Assembly: GCF_900086595.1 (NCBI RefSeq)
Contig: NZ_LT575472.1
Coordinates: 1,647,514-1,711,513 of the forward strand
Origin: Clostridium nigeriense
GTDB lineage: Bacteria; Bacillota; Clostridia; Clostridiales; Clostridiaceae
Direction of reading: 5' to 3'
DNA length: 64,000 nt
Positions 50,702-60,133 of this stretch are shown here, in pieces (within the stretch, counting starts at the first letter, position 1; each line of letters begins with the position of its first letter). The notes under the pieces are model-generated. The model was given only the letters and a program-made list of their open reading frames with translations. It had not been told where the DNA came from and did no database searches. The translations under genes and the position numbers were made by a program.

Positions 50702-50903
50702 AAATAAGTTAATAATATTAGTATTCCTAAAAAATAATAAAATAAAGTATTTATTATTTGGAATTTTGTAATAATTTATAAATAAAATTTATTTATTATA
50801 TTAGACTATTTTTGTTAACATTAATAAATTTATGTTAATATGTGGAAGAATATGATAAAATATAGATATTGCATTATATTTAAAAAAGGCATTGGTGATT
50901 AGG

Positions 50904-53138
50904 GTGAAAAGAAAGTATGATAAGACTAATTTATTATTTTTTATCCCTGTTTTAGGGGTTTTATTGATTTCTTCAAAATTAGATATTTTTACAACTGCAT
51001 TAATTTTAATGCTAATTATAATTCTTATGTTAACTATAAACTTAGCTTATAAAAATAAAAAGTATAAAAAGTTATATAATCAAGCTGAATCTAATAAGAG
51101 AAGATATAGAATGGCTATAGAAGCTTTAGATGGTGCTATTTGGGAATGGAGTAGTGAAAAAAATAAACTATTTATTTCAAAAAAAATAAAAGATTTACTT
51201 AAAATAAATAATGATATAACTAGTTTTGAAGAATGGTTATCTTTTGTTTTAGAAGAAGAAAGGGAAGATATAAGGATATTTATTGAAAATACTATAGAAA
51301 ATAGGATATTAGATAATTTTGTGTTAGAGCATACTGTTATTGATAGTGAAGAAAAGAGATTAACTATAAAATTTAGAGGTAAAGGGAGTATAAAAGAAGA
51401 GATATTTTATTTATCTGGTGTTATTACAGATTTTACTGAAAGAAGACGTTTAGAAAATATTAATAAGGCTAGAGAAGATAAGAATAGATTAGCATTAGAG
51501 GGATCAAAAGATATTGTTTATTGGTGGAATGTTAAAGAAAATATTATGTCTGTAGGTAGTAGTATTAGAAAATATTTAAATATACAAGGAAGTGGAGATT
51601 TATTGATCCCAGCATCTACTTGGGAAACTTACATAATGAAAGAAGATTTAGATAGTTATAAATATAAGATTGAAAAGGTTATAAAATCTAATAAGAATGA
51701 ATTTTATACTATTGAGTATAGAATTTTAGGGAAAGATAATAAAGCCTATTGGATTGAAAGCAAAGGTAAAAAAACTATTGAAAAGAATGGGGATATATTT
51801 ATTCATGGAGCTCTCTCTGATATAACTATAAGAAAAGAGAAAGAGATTGAAATTAATTATCTTAGTTTTAATGATGAAGTAACAGGAATACCTAATAGAA
51901 GATATTTTGTTCGAGAGATAAGTAGTATGATAAAAGAATATCCTAATGAAAAATTTGCTTTAATTTTCATTGATATAGATAATTTTAAATATGTTAATGA
52001 TACATATGGTCATGATACTGGAGATGCATTGTTAACTGAATTTACTAAAATAATTTTAGGAATGAATATAAAGGATTCATTATTAGCAAGATATGGTGGC
52101 GATGAGTTTATCTTAGTTAAAAATAAGCTTAAGGGTAAAAATCAAATTAAGGATTTGTTAGATAATATAATTAAAAAACTTAGTAAACCAATTGTAGTTA
52201 ATAATAAAGAGATATTTTGTACATTAAGTATAGGCGTTAGTATTTATCCTATAGATGGCAAAGAGATTGGTATATTATTAAAAAGATCAGATATGGCTAT
52301 GTATTTAGCTAAATTTAATGGAAAAAATAGATATGAATTTTTTGATTTACGAATTTTAGAAATATTAAATAGGGAATTTGATATAGAAAAGGGATTAAGA
52401 ACTGCTATAGATAATGAGGAAATAAAATTAGTTTTTCAACCTAAAATATTAATAGATTCAGGAACAGTAATTGGTTTTGAGTCATTAGTAAGATGGAATA
52501 GTAAGGATTTAGGTTTTGTCCCTCCAAATGAATTTATACCTATTGCAGAAAATTCTGGGCTTATAATTCCTATTGGTAGATATATTATTAATGAAAGTTT
52601 TAAAAAATGTAAAGAATTATCTTTAATGACAAATAGAAAATTTAAGATGGCAATTAATTTGTCAGAAGTTCAAATTCGAGATGAAGAAATAGTTGATTAT
52701 GTTGCAGAGACCTTAGAAAGATATGAATTAGATGCAAGTTATATTGAGTTTGAAATTACAGAAAGTATAATTATGAAATCAGCAGAAAAAAATATAAAAA
52801 CTTTAGAAAAACTTAAGGCTTTAGGGGTGACCTTAGCACTAGATGATTTTGGAACAGGATATTCATCTTTAAGTTATTTAAGAACATTGCCTATAGATGT
52901 ATTGAAAATTGATAAAAGTTTTATCGATGGAATATTAATTGAAGAAAAAAGTGAATATATAATAAATAGTATAATTGATTTATCTCATTACTTAAATTTA
53001 TTGGTAGTGGCAGAAGGTGTAGAAACTAAGGAGCAATTAGATTATTTAAAAAGAAGTAGTTGTGATATTATCCAAGGTTATTATTTTAGTAAACCAATTC
53101 AATTTGATGAAGCTAGTAAAATGATTATTAACTCATAA
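50904..53138 (+). CDS. Membrane PAS-PAS-GGDEF-EAL cyclic-di-GMP protein
   Basis: A 744-residue protein. Two N-terminal transmembrane helices (LLFFIPVLGVLLISS and IFTTALILMLIIILMLTINLAY) are followed by two PAS folds (~65-190 and ~200-310), GGDEF (RYGGDEF intact) and an EAL domain with GFESLVRW (ESL variant) and DDFGTGYSSL. GTG at 50904 follows GGTGATTAG; a TTG 12 bases earlier is an alternative. The C-terminal half is closely similar to the protein at 45725, indicating paralogues. Confidence 0.92.
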   Translation: MKRKYDKTNLLFFIPVLGVLLISSKLDIFTTALILMLIIILMLTINLAYKNKKYKKLYNQAESNKRRYRMAIEALDGAIWEWSSEKNKLFISKKIKDLLKINNDITSFEEWLSFVLEEEREDIRIFIENTIENRILDNFVLEHTVIDSEEKRLTIKFRGKGSIKEEIFYLSGVITDFTERRRLENINKAREDKNRLALEGSKDIVYWWNVKENIMSVGSSIRKYLNIQGSGDLLIPASTWETYIMKEDLDSYKYKIEKVIKSNKNEFYTIEYRILGKDNKAYWIESKGKKTIEKNGDIFIHGALSDITIRKEKEIEINYLSFNDEVTGIPNRRYFVREISSMIKEYPNEKFALIFIDIDNFKYVNDTYGHDTGDALLTEFTKIILGMNIKDSLLARYGGDEFILVKNKLKGKNQIKDLLDNIIKKLSKPIVVNNKEIFCTLSIGVSIYPIDGKEIGILLKRSDMAMYLAKFNGKNRYEFFDLRILEILNREFDIEKGLRTAIDNEEIKLVFQPKILIDSGTVIGFESLVRWNSKDLGFVPPNEFIPIAENSGLIIPIGRYIINESFKKCKELSLMTNRKFKMAINLSEVQIRDEEIVDYVAETLERYELDASYIEFEITESIIMKSAEKNIKTLEKLKALGVTLALDDFGTGYSSLSYLRTLPIDVLKIDKSFIDGILIEEKSEYIINSIIDLSHYLNLLVVAEGVETKEQLDYLKRSSCDIIQGYYFSKPIQFDEASKMIINS

Positions 53139-53168
53139 AAAAAAGTGCTTTTATAGCACTTTTTTTGT
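53137..53168 (+). terminator. Terminator after the GGDEF-EAL gene
   Basis: AAAAAAAGTGC pairs with GCACTTTTTTT around a TTTTATA loop and begins at the stop codon. Confidence 0.85.
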
Positions 53169-53236
53169 TTTAATAATAATCACAAATTGGAATAAACAAT
53201 CATATTATGTAACTATATTATGCTTTGGAGGTTAAT

Positions 53237-53968
53237 ATGAAAATAATAATTGATGACCAATACAAAAATGATGATAATAATCAATATACTATAGATGAAG
53301 ATGGCAATGTAAATTTGTTCATAAATATTGGAAATGAATCAGAGGAAAATGATAGTATTAATTTTAATGACAACATAAAATCTAATAATATTGAAGAGGT
53401 TATAGAAAATGAGGTTATAGAATTTGAAGGAAAAGAGAGTGGAGGAGATTCTTGTATAATAGAAGATACTTCAGGAGAAGGAAGTACAATTAATAGTGAA
53501 AATCCTTGGAAAGAAGAAAAATATTCAAGAGACTATAATAATATATATTCACAAATAGAGGATAATTTAGAGGAAAATTATTCTAGAAAGAATGAAGTAT
53601 ATGATAATAAGAAAGATGTTATTATAAGTCAAGAGCAAGTAAGAGTACCTGAAGAGAAAGGTGTTATTGAAGTTTATTCAAAACTTGGCTCTAAAGAAGG
53701 AATAGAATTAAAAGGAGCAAGAATTAACTTATATTTATTAAATGGTGTTTCTCCAAAGTTATATGATTCTAAATTTTCAGATGGAATAGGAAAAGTATCA
53801 TTTAATAATTTACCTAATGGATGCTATAGAATTATTGCAATTGTAGATAGAAGATTCTTTGAAAAACCAATATATTATAATTGGAATGAGGTAACAATAG
53901 ATAGTAATAACAAGCACTCAAGTGTTGTGGTAGTAAATAAAATTAAATCAGGATACTATAAAAGGTAG
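53237..53968 (+). CDS. Acidic hypothetical protein with C-terminal prealbumin/SpaA-like domain
   Basis: A 243-residue protein. Start at 53237 after TTGGAGGTTAAT. The first ~140 residues are acidic and low in complexity (runs of N, D, E and S). The last ~100 look like a small beta-sandwich of the transthyretin/SpaA type: KGVIEVYSKLGSKEGIELKGARINLYLLNG, then GKVSFNNLPNGCYRIIAIVDRRFF. There is no signal peptide. Such a protein could be part of a spore coat or exosporium, but this is a guess. Confidence 0.65.
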   Translation: MKIIIDDQYKNDDNNQYTIDEDGNVNLFINIGNESEENDSINFNDNIKSNNIEEVIENEVIEFEGKESGGDSCIIEDTSGEGSTINSENPWKEEKYSRDYNNIYSQIEDNLEENYSRKNEVYDNKKDVIISQEQVRVPEEKGVIEVYSKLGSKEGIELKGARINLYLLNGVSPKLYDSKFSDGIGKVSFNNLPNGCYRIIAIVDRRFFEKPIYYNWNEVTIDSNNKHSSVVVVNKIKSGYYKR

Positions 53969-54092
53969 ATAAAGGTATAATAAAAATATAAATAAAGCTT
54001 ATGGAATTTAATAATAAACTGTAAGCTTTATTTTTATATTTAATTAATATAAAATATAGTAGAGAAATAGGTAAGTAGAAGGGAAGATACAT

Positions 54093-54557
54093 ATGAAAAT
54101 TAGAATTAAATATTTTGATGGAGCAACTAAACTTAAAAAAATAACTAAGGGAAACTGGATTGATGTTTATGCTAATACAGATATATTTATAGAAGAAGGA
54201 AATAGAGCTATGATACCTTTAGGGTTTGCTTTAGAACTACCTAATGGATGGGAAGGACATTTAGCACCTAGAAGTAGTACTTTTAAGACTTGGGGAGTGA
54301 TTCAAACTAACTCTGTAGGAGTAGTTGATGATACTTATATAGGAGACAATGATCAATGGCATATGCCTATTTTTTGTCTTCAGGGTAAAGAGACTTTAAA
54401 AGAAGATGGAATAGAAAAAAGAGGGACATGGATTAAAAAAGGTGATAAAATAGGACAGTTTAGAATAATGGAAGTTATGCCAACAATAGAATTTGAGGAA
54501 GTTGAATCTTTTGGAAACGAAGATAGAGGAGGATTTGGCTCAACAGGCAAGAAATAA
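54093..54557 (+). CDS. dut: dUTP diphosphatase
   Basis: A 154-residue dUTPase-family protein. Motif 2 is APRSSTFKTWGV, motif 3 is NSVGVVDDTYIGDNDQWHMPIF, motif 4 is KKGDKIGQFRIMEV and the glycine-rich C-terminal motif 5 is EDRGGFGSTGK. It hydrolyses dUTP to dUMP. An ordinary chromosomal copy is likely; no phage genes are nearby. Confidence 0.88.
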   Translation: MKIRIKYFDGATKLKKITKGNWIDVYANTDIFIEEGNRAMIPLGFALELPNGWEGHLAPRSSTFKTWGVIQTNSVGVVDDTYIGDNDQWHMPIFCLQGKETLKEDGIEKRGTWIKKGDKIGQFRIMEVMPTIEFEEVESFGNEDRGGFGSTGKK

Positions 54558-54589
54558 AAATGCCAACATTTTTATAATGAAAAATTAAA

Positions 54590-54712
54590 AATTAAGAATG
54601 AAGAATTAATGAAAAAATACTTTGGATTTTTGAATAGAAGGTGCTTTGCACAAATTAATATTTAATTTTGCTATGAAAAACATCCTCAATTTTGCATTCT
54701 TCATTCTTAATT
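54590..54712. repeat. Inverted-repeat intergenic element
   Basis: Perfect 17-bp terminal inverted repeats, AATTAAGAATGAAGAAT (54590-54606) and its complement (54696-54712), flank about 90 bases of non-coding DNA. It resembles the miniature inverted-repeat elements found between clostridial genes. It lies between convergent genes. Confidence 0.65.
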
Positions 54713-54731
54713 CAAAGATTGCTTTGCAATT

Positions 54732-56663
54732 TTAAATCTGTGATAGAATTTCTAGATTTTCCCACTCCTCATATAGAGAAGCTATTTCTTCCTCTAAAAT
54801 TTTTATTTCTTTACTAATTCTTTCACTTTCGCTTGGGTTTGAATATACTTCTTCGAGACAAAGCTTTTCTTGAAGTGAAAGCAAATTATCTTCACTTTTA
54901 GCTATATCCTCTTCTATTTTCTTAAGCTTAAGTTTTTGAGCTTTTTCTTCTTTTTCTTGTTCTCTTCTTTTCTTTTTTTCTTCCTTAAGTTGAGTTTTCG
55001 TTTTACCACTAGCCAACTCTTCAAGAATTTCAAATCTATTAGGGTTAATTTTCTTTTCTTGATAATAACTATAATTTCCTAAATATTCTTTTACCCCATC
55101 TTCTTTAAGTTCAAGTATTCTATTAATAACTTTGTTTAAGAAATATCTATCATGGGATATAACCATTAAGGTGCCATCATAAGTTAATAGAGCATCTTCT
55201 AAAGCTTCTCTAGAAATAATATCTAAGTGATTTGTAGGCTCATCTAATAGCAATAAATTTGATCTAGAAAGCATTAGTTTTAATAAATTAATCCTACATT
55301 TTTCTCCACCACTTAAAGTATTAATGACTTTAAATACATCATCTCCTGTAAATAAGAAAGAAGCCAAAGCACCTCTCAATTTTGATGTAGTCAATATTGG
55401 GAATTCATCCCAAACTTCGTCTATAATAGTTTTATCTAAATTTAAGTCAGATTGCTCCTGATCATAATAACCAACATTTACATTTGTGCCTAAAAGAACT
55501 TTACCATTATCAGCTTCTATATTATTTAAGATAATCTTAAATAGTGTAGTTTTACCACGACCATTTTCTCCAATTAAAGCTACTTTTTCTCCTCTTTTAA
55601 GATCTATATTTAATCCAGAGAAAAGCCTATTTTCTCCATAACTTTTAGATAAGTTTTCAATATGAAGAACATCATGACCGCTTTTAACAGAGGTTTCAAA
55701 TTTGATTTTAGAGGCTTCTTTATCTTTATCAGGAGCATCTATTTTTTCCATTTTATCCAAAACTTTTTCTCTACTTTCAGCTGCTCTTATACTTTTCTCT
55801 CTATTAAAACTTCTAAACTTTTCTATTATTGCTTCTTGTCTTTTAATTTCAGCTTGTTGTAAGTTATAAGCTTTTAATTGAGCTTCATAATTTTTCTTTC
55901 TTTGCTCAATAAACTTAGTATAAGAAACATTGTAGCAATTAACATGACCATTAATTACTTCAAAAGTATTATTAGTTACAGCATCCAAGAAAAATCTATC
56001 ATGGGAAATTACCAAAATAGTCCCTTTATAATTTTTCAAATATTCTTCAAGCCATTCTATAGCTTCTAAATCTAAGTGGTTTGTAGGTTCATCTAATAAA
56101 ATTATATCAGGATTTTTTAATAGAAGTTTGCATAAAGATACTCTAGTTTTTTGACCACCACTTAAAGTACCTATGGATTTATCAAAATCTTCTTCTAAAA
56201 AACCTAGTCCTTTTAAAACCCTAGAAATTTCTCCTTTATATGTATATCCACCTTTATGAGAATATAGATCTTGTAATGTAGTATAATCTTTTATAATTTT
56301 TTCATGGTAAGTAGCGTTACTTTCATCATAAGGTTCAGACATTTTAATTTCTAAAGTGTGAAGCTTATTTTCTATATCTAATAACTCTTTAAATACTAAA
56401 TTCATTTCAGTGTAAATAGTATTTTGCAAATCTAAATCAACATGTTGAGATAAATAACCTATACTTTTGTTTTTATCTATAAATATTTCTCCATCATCTT
56501 GGACAATTTCTTTACAGATTATTTTAAATAAGGTTGATTTACCTTCACCATTTCCACCAATAATACCAACTTTATCTCCTTCATTTATAGAAAAAGTGAC
56601 TTTCTTTAAAACTTCTTGTATGCCATAGCTTTTTGATATATCTTTACAACTTAAAACTACCAT
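54732..56663 (-). CDS. ABC-F family ATP-binding protein
   Basis: A 643-residue soluble protein with two ABC domains. The first has GGNGEGKSTLF, LSGGQKTRVSL and IILLDEPTNHLDLEAIEWLE. The second has GENGRGKTTLF, LSGGEKCRINL and LLLLDEPTNHLDIISREALE. They are joined by the charged linker of the family (~residues 240-320), and a C-terminal coiled coil (~560-640) is present. ABC-F proteins act on ribosomes as translation factors or antibiotic-protection factors. The length and tail fit the YdiF/Uup type rather than a known resistance protein. Confidence 0.92.
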   Translation of the reverse strand: MVVLSCKDISKSYGIQEVLKKVTFSINEGDKVGIIGGNGEGKSTLFKIICKEIVQDDGEIFIDKNKSIGYLSQHVDLDLQNTIYTEMNLVFKELLDIENKLHTLEIKMSEPYDESNATYHEKIIKDYTTLQDLYSHKGGYTYKGEISRVLKGLGFLEEDFDKSIGTLSGGQKTRVSLCKLLLKNPDIILLDEPTNHLDLEAIEWLEEYLKNYKGTILVISHDRFFLDAVTNNTFEVINGHVNCYNVSYTKFIEQRKKNYEAQLKAYNLQQAEIKRQEAIIEKFRSFNREKSIRAAESREKVLDKMEKIDAPDKDKEASKIKFETSVKSGHDVLHIENLSKSYGENRLFSGLNIDLKRGEKVALIGENGRGKTTLFKIILNNIEADNGKVLLGTNVNVGYYDQEQSDLNLDKTIIDEVWDEFPILTTSKLRGALASFLFTGDDVFKVINTLSGGEKCRINLLKLMLSRSNLLLLDEPTNHLDIISREALEDALLTYDGTLMVISHDRYFLNKVINRILELKEDGVKEYLGNYSYYQEKKINPNRFEILEELASGKTKTQLKEEKKKRREQEKEEKAQKLKLKKIEEDIAKSEDNLLSLQEKLCLEEVYSNPSESERISKEIKILEEEIASLYEEWENLEILSQI

Positions 56664-56755
56664 TTTTTCCTCCTAAATTAAATGTATATATAAACTTAAA
56701 TTACATAATTTCAAAATTAACAATTTTATTATACTCTATGGTAGGTACCTAGGCA

Positions 56756-56784
56756 AATAAAAGGGGCTGTTGTAACAGCCCCTT
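56756..56784 (-). terminator. Terminator after phosphofructokinase
   Basis: AAGGGGCTGTT and AACAGCCCCTT form a GC-rich hairpin. On the minus strand it is followed by TTTATTT, downstream of the phosphofructokinase gene. Confidence 0.85.
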
Positions 56785-56832
56785 AATATAAAATCTATAA
56801 TATATAATTAAATTTTCATTGCGAAAGAAGAA

Positions 56833-58050
56833 CTATCTTGAAATAGTTCTAAATTTAGGTAAGTGATTATCTATTACTAGAGAAGGTAATCCTGAAATTA
56901 AAGGTAAAAAGTAATCTAAAGCTTCTTCCTTAATATGATTTCCTTCTTCATTTATTAATTCTTTAGGAAAATATTTTACATTGTTAGCTATTTTATCTGC
57001 TTCAACAAGAATATGAGAAGTTTTATATGGAGCATTTGATTCTCTTTTAATTGCTACCATATATCCACTATTTCCTTCTAAAGCAAATTTTAGTGCTGAA
57101 CGGCCTACATCAAAGGCCTCCTGTAAATCTATATCAGAAGCACAATGCATAGCGCATCTTTGTAGAACGCCAAGTTCTAAAGATTTAACCCTATTAGTTA
57201 TGCTTGAATTTATTATTAAATTTTTAAGATAAGCTCCAACTCCACCTAGTTGAGCATGTCCAAATTTATCATGAGCTTGGCTTTTAACTTCAGTTATAAA
57301 TTTTCCTTCAGAGTTTCTAAGACCTTCTGAAACTACTATAAAAACTTTGTTATTTTCTTCAAATCTTTTTCTAACATCAATTAAGAAATTTTCTATATCA
57401 AAGGCAACTTCCGGTAAATATATAAAATCAGCCACAGGTTTACCGTTAATTCTAGCAATGCAAGCAGATGCAGCAAGCCATCCAGTATCTCTTCCCATAG
57501 TTTCTAATATAAAGATACCATTATTTATGTAAACAGAAGAATCTAAATATGTTTCTAGAGCGGTAGTTGCAATAAATTTTGCTGCACTTCCAAAACCAGG
57601 TGTATGATCTGTAAACATTAAGTCATTATCAATTGTTTTAGGTATTCCTATAAACTTTATATCAATTCCTGTTTTTTTAGCATAACCTCCTAGTTTGGCA
57701 ATTGTATCCATAGAATCATTTCCACCAACATAAAAAAATGCTTTTATATCATTAGATTTTAGTATATCTAAAAGTCTATCATATTCTTCTGTTGACTCCT
57801 CTAGCTTTTTCATTTTATATCTACATGAGCCTAAACCAGAAGAAGGTGTGTATCTAAATTCATTTATTTCACTTTCGGAAAGGGAGGATAAATCTATTAT
57901 GTTTCCCTTTAAAATTCCTTCTATTCCATTTAAACCAGCATATACTTTATTAAAGGCATTAATTTCTTTATTAGCTTGTAATAATCCTACTACACTTGAA
58001 TTTATTACAGATGTTGGACCACCAGATTGTGCTACTATACAATTAGCCAT
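56833..58050 (-). CDS. Phosphofructokinase, pyrophosphate-type sequence
   Basis: A 405-residue phosphofructokinase. The start at 58050 follows TAAAGGAGTGTAGCGTA; an ATG 30 bases upstream has no ribosome site. The N-terminus is CIVAQSGGPTSVINSS. The motif GGNDSMDT has Asp112 where ATP-dependent enzymes have Gly, and PKTIDND has Lys138 where they also have Gly. Both are marks of PPi-dependent enzymes. It should interconvert fructose-6-phosphate and fructose-1,6-bisphosphate using PPi. The length (405) also fits this clade rather than the 320-residue ATP form. Confidence 0.87.
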   Translation of the reverse strand: MANCIVAQSGGPTSVINSSVVGLLQANKEINAFNKVYAGLNGIEGILKGNIIDLSSLSESEINEFRYTPSSGLGSCRYKMKKLEESTEEYDRLLDILKSNDIKAFFYVGGNDSMDTIAKLGGYAKKTGIDIKFIGIPKTIDNDLMFTDHTPGFGSAAKFIATTALETYLDSSVYINNGIFILETMGRDTGWLAASACIARINGKPVADFIYLPEVAFDIENFLIDVRKRFEENNKVFIVVSEGLRNSEGKFITEVKSQAHDKFGHAQLGGVGAYLKNLIINSSITNRVKSLELGVLQRCAMHCASDIDLQEAFDVGRSALKFALEGNSGYMVAIKRESNAPYKTSHILVEADKIANNVKYFPKELINEEGNHIKEEALDYFLPLISGLPSLVIDNHLPKFRTISR

Positions 58051-58237
58051 TACGCTACACTCCTTTATAAAAAAATACATAATGTGATATACAATTTAAT
58101 ATATAATATACTCTATTTAATAATATACAACAAAAATTAATTGAAATAAAGTCTTTATTAAAAAATAATACATAAATATTTAATTTTATAATTATATATA
58201 TTCTATAATTTATATGTTTTGGAGGAATTTTTATAAA

Positions 58238-58792
58238 ATGGGATTAAAGGAAGTAATTTTAATTGGAATAGCTTTATCTATGGACGCCCTTGGTCTTAGT
58301 ATTAGTTTAGGAATAAACCCTTATTTAGTAAAAAAAAATAAAATTAGATTTATTTTATCTTTCGCTTTTTTTCAATTCTTTTTTTTGTTTTTAGGAGGAA
58401 TAGCTGGTAGATTCTTTGATACATATATTGTTTCTATTCCTAATATGATAGGTGGAATTATAGTTTCAGCTATAGGAGTTATAATGATAATATCAGTATT
58501 TAATAATAATGATAAAGATGACTCTATATTAATAAAGAAGTCTATGTATATGGTTCTAGGAATGTCAGTAAGTGTTGATGCTTTAGTTGTAGGATTTACT
58601 GCATTTCATGAAGTAATAAGAATTTTAATTTTTTTAGACTCAGTAATAGTTGGACTTATTACTTTACTTATTTGTACAACAGGATTTTTTCTATGTAGAT
58701 ATGCTAGAAAGATAAATTTTATATGTAAGTACGCAGATCTTTTAGGTGGATTAATATTGTTAATACTGGGGATTGAAATGATAATTTTTTAA
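58238..58792 (+). CDS. MntP/YtaF-type membrane protein
   Basis: A 184-residue protein with six helices. Two repeated motifs carry the family's aspartates (IALSMDALGLSISLG near residue 10 and MSVSVDALVVGFTA near residue 109). These mark the MntP manganese exporter and the related sporulation protein YtaF. The start at 58238 is 12 bases after GGAGG; an ATG at 58214 lies before that site. Confidence 0.82.
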   Translation: MGLKEVILIGIALSMDALGLSISLGINPYLVKKNKIRFILSFAFFQFFFLFLGGIAGRFFDTYIVSIPNMIGGIIVSAIGVIMIISVFNNNDKDDSILIKKSMYMVLGMSVSVDALVVGFTAFHEVIRILIFLDSVIVGLITLLICTTGFFLCRYARKINFICKYADLLGGLILLILGIEMIIF

Positions 58793-58856
58793 TGTTTGAT
58801 AACTGTACTAATAATGATATAATTTATATATTAGAGTATAACGTTAGGAGAAGAAA

Positions 58857-59267
58857 ATGATCTGGGAAAATTATTTAAAAGAAAATGGAATTAGGGTTAC
58901 TGCAGGAAGAATTTCGATTTTAAATATAATAGAAGCATCAGATAAAGGTTTATCAGCAGACAGTATATATACAGAATGCAAAAAACAAGAAAATAATTTA
59001 AATTTAAGTACAATATATAGAACTTTAGAACTTTTAGAAGAAAAAAATGTAATTAAAAAAATAAATATAGATGGTCCAGCAATATTTGTACTTAAAAAGG
59101 AAAATCATAAACATATATTACAATGTGATGTTTGCCATAAATCTGTTGAGATACCATGTCCAATGGAAGAGATAGAGGAGGCAATTAAAGCTCAGGTTGG
59201 ATTTAGTTTAACTAAACATAAATTAGAATTAAATGGTATATGTGACAAGTGTAAAAAAAGAAAATAG
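58857..59267 (+). CDS. zur: Fur-family metalloregulator, probably Zur
   Basis: A 136-residue Fur-family repressor. The DNA-binding domain is RVTAGRISILNIIEASDKGLSADSIYTECKKQENNLNLSTIYRTLELLEEKNVI. The metal site HKHILQCDVCHKSVEIPC and the final ICDKC supply two C-x-x-C pairs for structural zinc. It lies convergent to genes of a zinc-type ABC importer, so Zur is favoured over PerR or Fur. Confidence 0.82.
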   Translation: MIWENYLKENGIRVTAGRISILNIIEASDKGLSADSIYTECKKQENNLNLSTIYRTLELLEEKNVIKKINIDGPAIFVLKKENHKHILQCDVCHKSVEIPCPMEEIEEAIKAQVGFSLTKHKLELNGICDKCKKRK

Positions 59268-59271
59268 CAAA

Positions 59272-59294
59272 AAGGGCTGCTACAAGCAGCCCTT
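59272..59294. terminator. Bidirectional terminator
   Basis: A 10-bp stem (AAGGGCTGCT with AGCAGCCCTT) has a 3-base loop between the convergent regulator and permease genes. Confidence 0.85.
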
Positions 59295-59311
59295 AATGTA
59301 TAATATAGAAT

Positions 59312-60112
59312 TTAACGAGTTATACTTAAAAACTTTTCAAATATAATAACAAGTATCAAAGTAAATACTGAGGTAATTGCAATTGTACCCCCTGGAGCAC
59401 TATTTATATAATATGATAAAACAAGGCCCATCATTATATCAAATATACCAAAGCATATAGCTGATATTAGAGTAGTTTTAAAGCCTTTCTTTAACTGCAT
59501 GGCAGTTGCAACAGGAACTATCATTATAGAAGATATAACTAAAATCCCCATAACTCTTATAGACATTGAAATAGTTGCACCAACTAATATTGTAAATATG
59601 TAGTTTATAAGTTTAACTTTTATTCCAGATGTTTTTGCACCTTCTTCATCAAAGGTAATATAAACAAGCTTATTATATAAGAATATTAATATAAATAAAC
59701 AAATCATTCCTACAATTAAAATTAAAAGTATGTCTTGTGGAGACACCGTCAATATACTGCCAAATAAAAATGAGTTTACCTTTGCAGATGCTTTTCCACT
59801 ACTAATTAAAATAATAGCTATACCTAGACTAAAGGTAAGAACTAATGACATAACAAGTTCCGCATATTTTTTATAGTATTCCCTTAATAATTCTATTATA
59901 ATTGCGCATAGCGTGGTAAATAAAAAAGCTGTTATTAATGGATTAACTCCAATAACTAGGCCTATGGCAACCCCTGCAAAGGATGAATGTGATAAAGTAT
60001 CTCCAATCATAGAATAACGTCTAAGTACTAAAAAAAGACCTATGAATGGACAAAGTATAGATATAATAAAGCCTGCTATAAAGGCGTTTTGCATAAAATC
60101 TAATTGAAACAT
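59312..60112 (-). CDS. znuB: Zinc/manganese ABC transporter permease (ZnuB type)
   Basis: A 266-residue permease with eight to nine helices of the ABC-3 family: MQNAFIAGFIISILCPFIGLFLVLRRYSMIGDTLSHSSFAGVAIGL and a later VRVMGILVISSIMIVPVATAMQL region. It works with the ATPase encoded 21 bases upstream on the same strand. No zinc-binding ZnuA gene is visible in the window. Confidence 0.88.
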   Translation of the reverse strand: MFQLDFMQNAFIAGFIISILCPFIGLFLVLRRYSMIGDTLSHSSFAGVAIGLVIGVNPLITAFLFTTLCAIIIELLREYYKKYAELVMSLVLTFSLGIAIILISSGKASAKVNSFLFGSILTVSPQDILLILIVGMICLFILIFLYNKLVYITFDEEGAKTSGIKVKLINYIFTILVGATISMSIRVMGILVISSIMIVPVATAMQLKKGFKTTLISAICFGIFDIMMGLVLSYYINSAPGGTIAITSVFTLILVIIFEKFLSITR

Positions 60113-60133
60113 CTAATTTAACCTTCCTAAATA

